8,490 nucleotides of DNA from Chitinophagaceae bacterium. GTDB taxonomy: Bacteria > Bacteroidota > Bacteroidia > Chitinophagales > Chitinophagaceae. The notes under the pieces are model-generated. The model was given only the letters and a program-made list of their open reading frames with translations, searched no databases and was not told the DNA's origin. The stretch lies in the NCBI GenBank assembly GCA_016787105.1, contig JAEUVI010000031.1, positions 1 to 8,490 on the forward strand, given 5' to 3'. The number at the start of each line of letters is the position of its first letter. The stretch's first letter is position 1. The position numbers and the translations under genes are program-made. This document shows, piece after piece, positions 7,844 to 8,490 of this stretch.

Positions 7844-8490
7844 TTAAATTGACATTATTATCATAAATGTTGTTCCTTCACCTTCTTTAGTTTCTACTTT
7901 TATTTCCCCGCCATGCGCTTTTACAATATCATACGCTAAGGATAATCCCAATCCTGTTCCCTGGCCGGTTGGTTTGGTGGTAAAGAAGGGTTGAAAGATT
8001 TTGTCAATGATGTTTTGCGGAATACCATTGCCGTTGTCAGTTACAATAACTTCAACCTTGTCATTTACTTTTTTTGTTTGAACAGTTATCAATGGCTCAT
8101 AACTTGTAGCTGAAAGCCCAGCGCTTTTCTTTTTTTCGTTTACCGCATAAAAGGCGTTGTTAATAATATTCAGCAATACTCTTCCTATGTCTTTTGGAAT
8201 CACATTTAATTTTGGTAATGTGGAATCAAAGTTTGTTTCGAATGCAGCATTGAATGACTTGTCTTTTGCCCTTAATCCACGATAAGCCAGCCGTAAATAT
8301 TCATCTGCTAATGCATTGATATCTGTTGGCTCTTTTTTGCCGGAAGATAGCCTTGAATGTTGCAGCATGCCTTTTACAATAGCGGCAGCTCTTTGTCCAT
8401 GATAATTTATTTTTTCAAGATTCTGTACAAGATCGCTGGCAATTTCATTGGCTACTTCTGCATTACCGGTAGTGAGTTCTTCTTTCATTT
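7844..8490 (-). CDS. Kinase D: sensor histidine kinase, C-terminal fragment (5' end outside window)
   Basis: The frame is open from the right edge of the window to a TAA at 7846-7844, and only the C-terminal part of the protein is visible (about 214 whole codons). It begins inside the DHp hairpin (MKEELTTGNAEVANE...). It then has the second DHp helix (HGQRAAAIVKGMLQHSR), N-box IINNAFYAV, G1 DNGNGIP, F-box FQPFFTTK and G2 GQGTGLGL. The phosphoacceptor His and the sensor lie outside. The ATG at 8488-8486 is an internal Met: kinase C has the same Met in the same context, and the frame stays open to base 8490. It is nearly identical to kinase C, with about six substitutions between HGQR and TTF, including Q-to-L after HSR, H-to-R in AYHGLRA and Q-to-K in IPQD. 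The C-terminal tail is different: after TTF it reads MIIMSI instead of IIQL. It appears to be the first gene in this window of an operon with C and B. Confidence 0.93.
   Translation of the reverse strand, partial: MKEELTTGNAEVANEIASDLVQNLEKINYHGQRAAAIVKGMLQHSRLSSGKKEPTDINALADEYLRLAYRGLRAKDKSFNAAFETNFDSTLPKLNVIPKDIGRVLLNIINNAFYAVNEKKKSAGLSATSYEPLITVQTKKVNDKVEVIVTDNGNGIPQNIIDKIFQPFFTTKPTGQGTGLGLSLAYDIVKAHGGEIKVETKEGEGTTFMIIMSI
7865..8490 (-). repeat. Kinase-module repeat, copy D (cut by window edge)
   Basis: The visible part of kinase D's kinase module, from the DHp hairpin tip to TTF. Identity to copy C is highest in the middle and at the hairpin tip. Near the gene's 3' end (7895-7995) it shares wording with copy A instead, for example the stretches reading aatcctgttccct and aaagaaggg on the plus strand, where B and C read differently. 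Confidence 0.88.

Noticed and set aside
7844..8488. Reading kinase D as a complete 214-residue protein starting at the Met at 8488
   Set aside because: The frame continues upstream to the window edge. The same Met is internal in kinase C, and a protein starting there would lack the phosphoacceptor His.
1..8490. Mobile element or CRISPR as the source of the repeats
   Set aside because: The repeated units are coding, in frame, about 780 bp long and unevenly spaced. No transposase, terminal inverted repeats, short spacers or cas genes are visible.

Overview
The window is almost entirely coding, and every gene is on the minus strand. The organism looks like a member of the Bacteroidota, probably Chitinophagales/Chitinophagaceae-like; this is an inference. 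It rests on the AT-rich composition, start sites without clear Shine-Dalgarno sequences, periplasmic propeller/Y_Y_Y and TPR sensor kinases, a 7TM-DISM kinase, and the characteristic kinase-core wording (AHEIQNPLNFVNNFSEV, KPTGQGTGLGLSL).

In transcription order (right to left) there are four sensor histidine kinase genes. Kinase D (8490-7844) is 5'-truncated by the window edge, so its sensor is not visible. Kinase C (7841-5859) has an N-terminal export signal, about six TPR repeats, one membrane helix and a kinase core. Kinase B (5846-2337) has a signal peptide, about twelve propeller (Reg_prop) repeats, a Y_Y_Y domain, one membrane helix and a kinase core. Kinase A (2208-1) has a signal peptide, a periplasmic 7TMR-DISM-type domain, seven membrane helices, a coiled coil and a kinase core; its last codons lie beyond position 1. 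D-C and C-B are separated by 2 and 12 bases, so D, C and B look like one operon. A 128-base gap before A is the only noncoding stretch of any size, and it holds a short perfect palindrome.

The striking feature is that four unrelated or differently built sensors are joined to what is nearly the same C-terminal kinase module of about 780 bp. It recurs at 1-789, 2352-3128, 5880-6656 and 7865-8490. Similarity extends to silent positions: copies C and D share an 87-bp identical run. The resemblance is also patchy, with different pairs of copies closest in different segments, which suggests recent duplication plus gene conversion. The copies differ most in the loop-proximal part of the phosphoacceptor (DHp) helical hairpin.

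No receiver domain, response regulator or DNA-binding domain is present. The simplest reading is a many-sensors-to-one-output array in which envelope, periplasmic and membrane signals converge on a shared response regulator encoded elsewhere. That functional reading is inference; the architecture and the repeats are seen directly.
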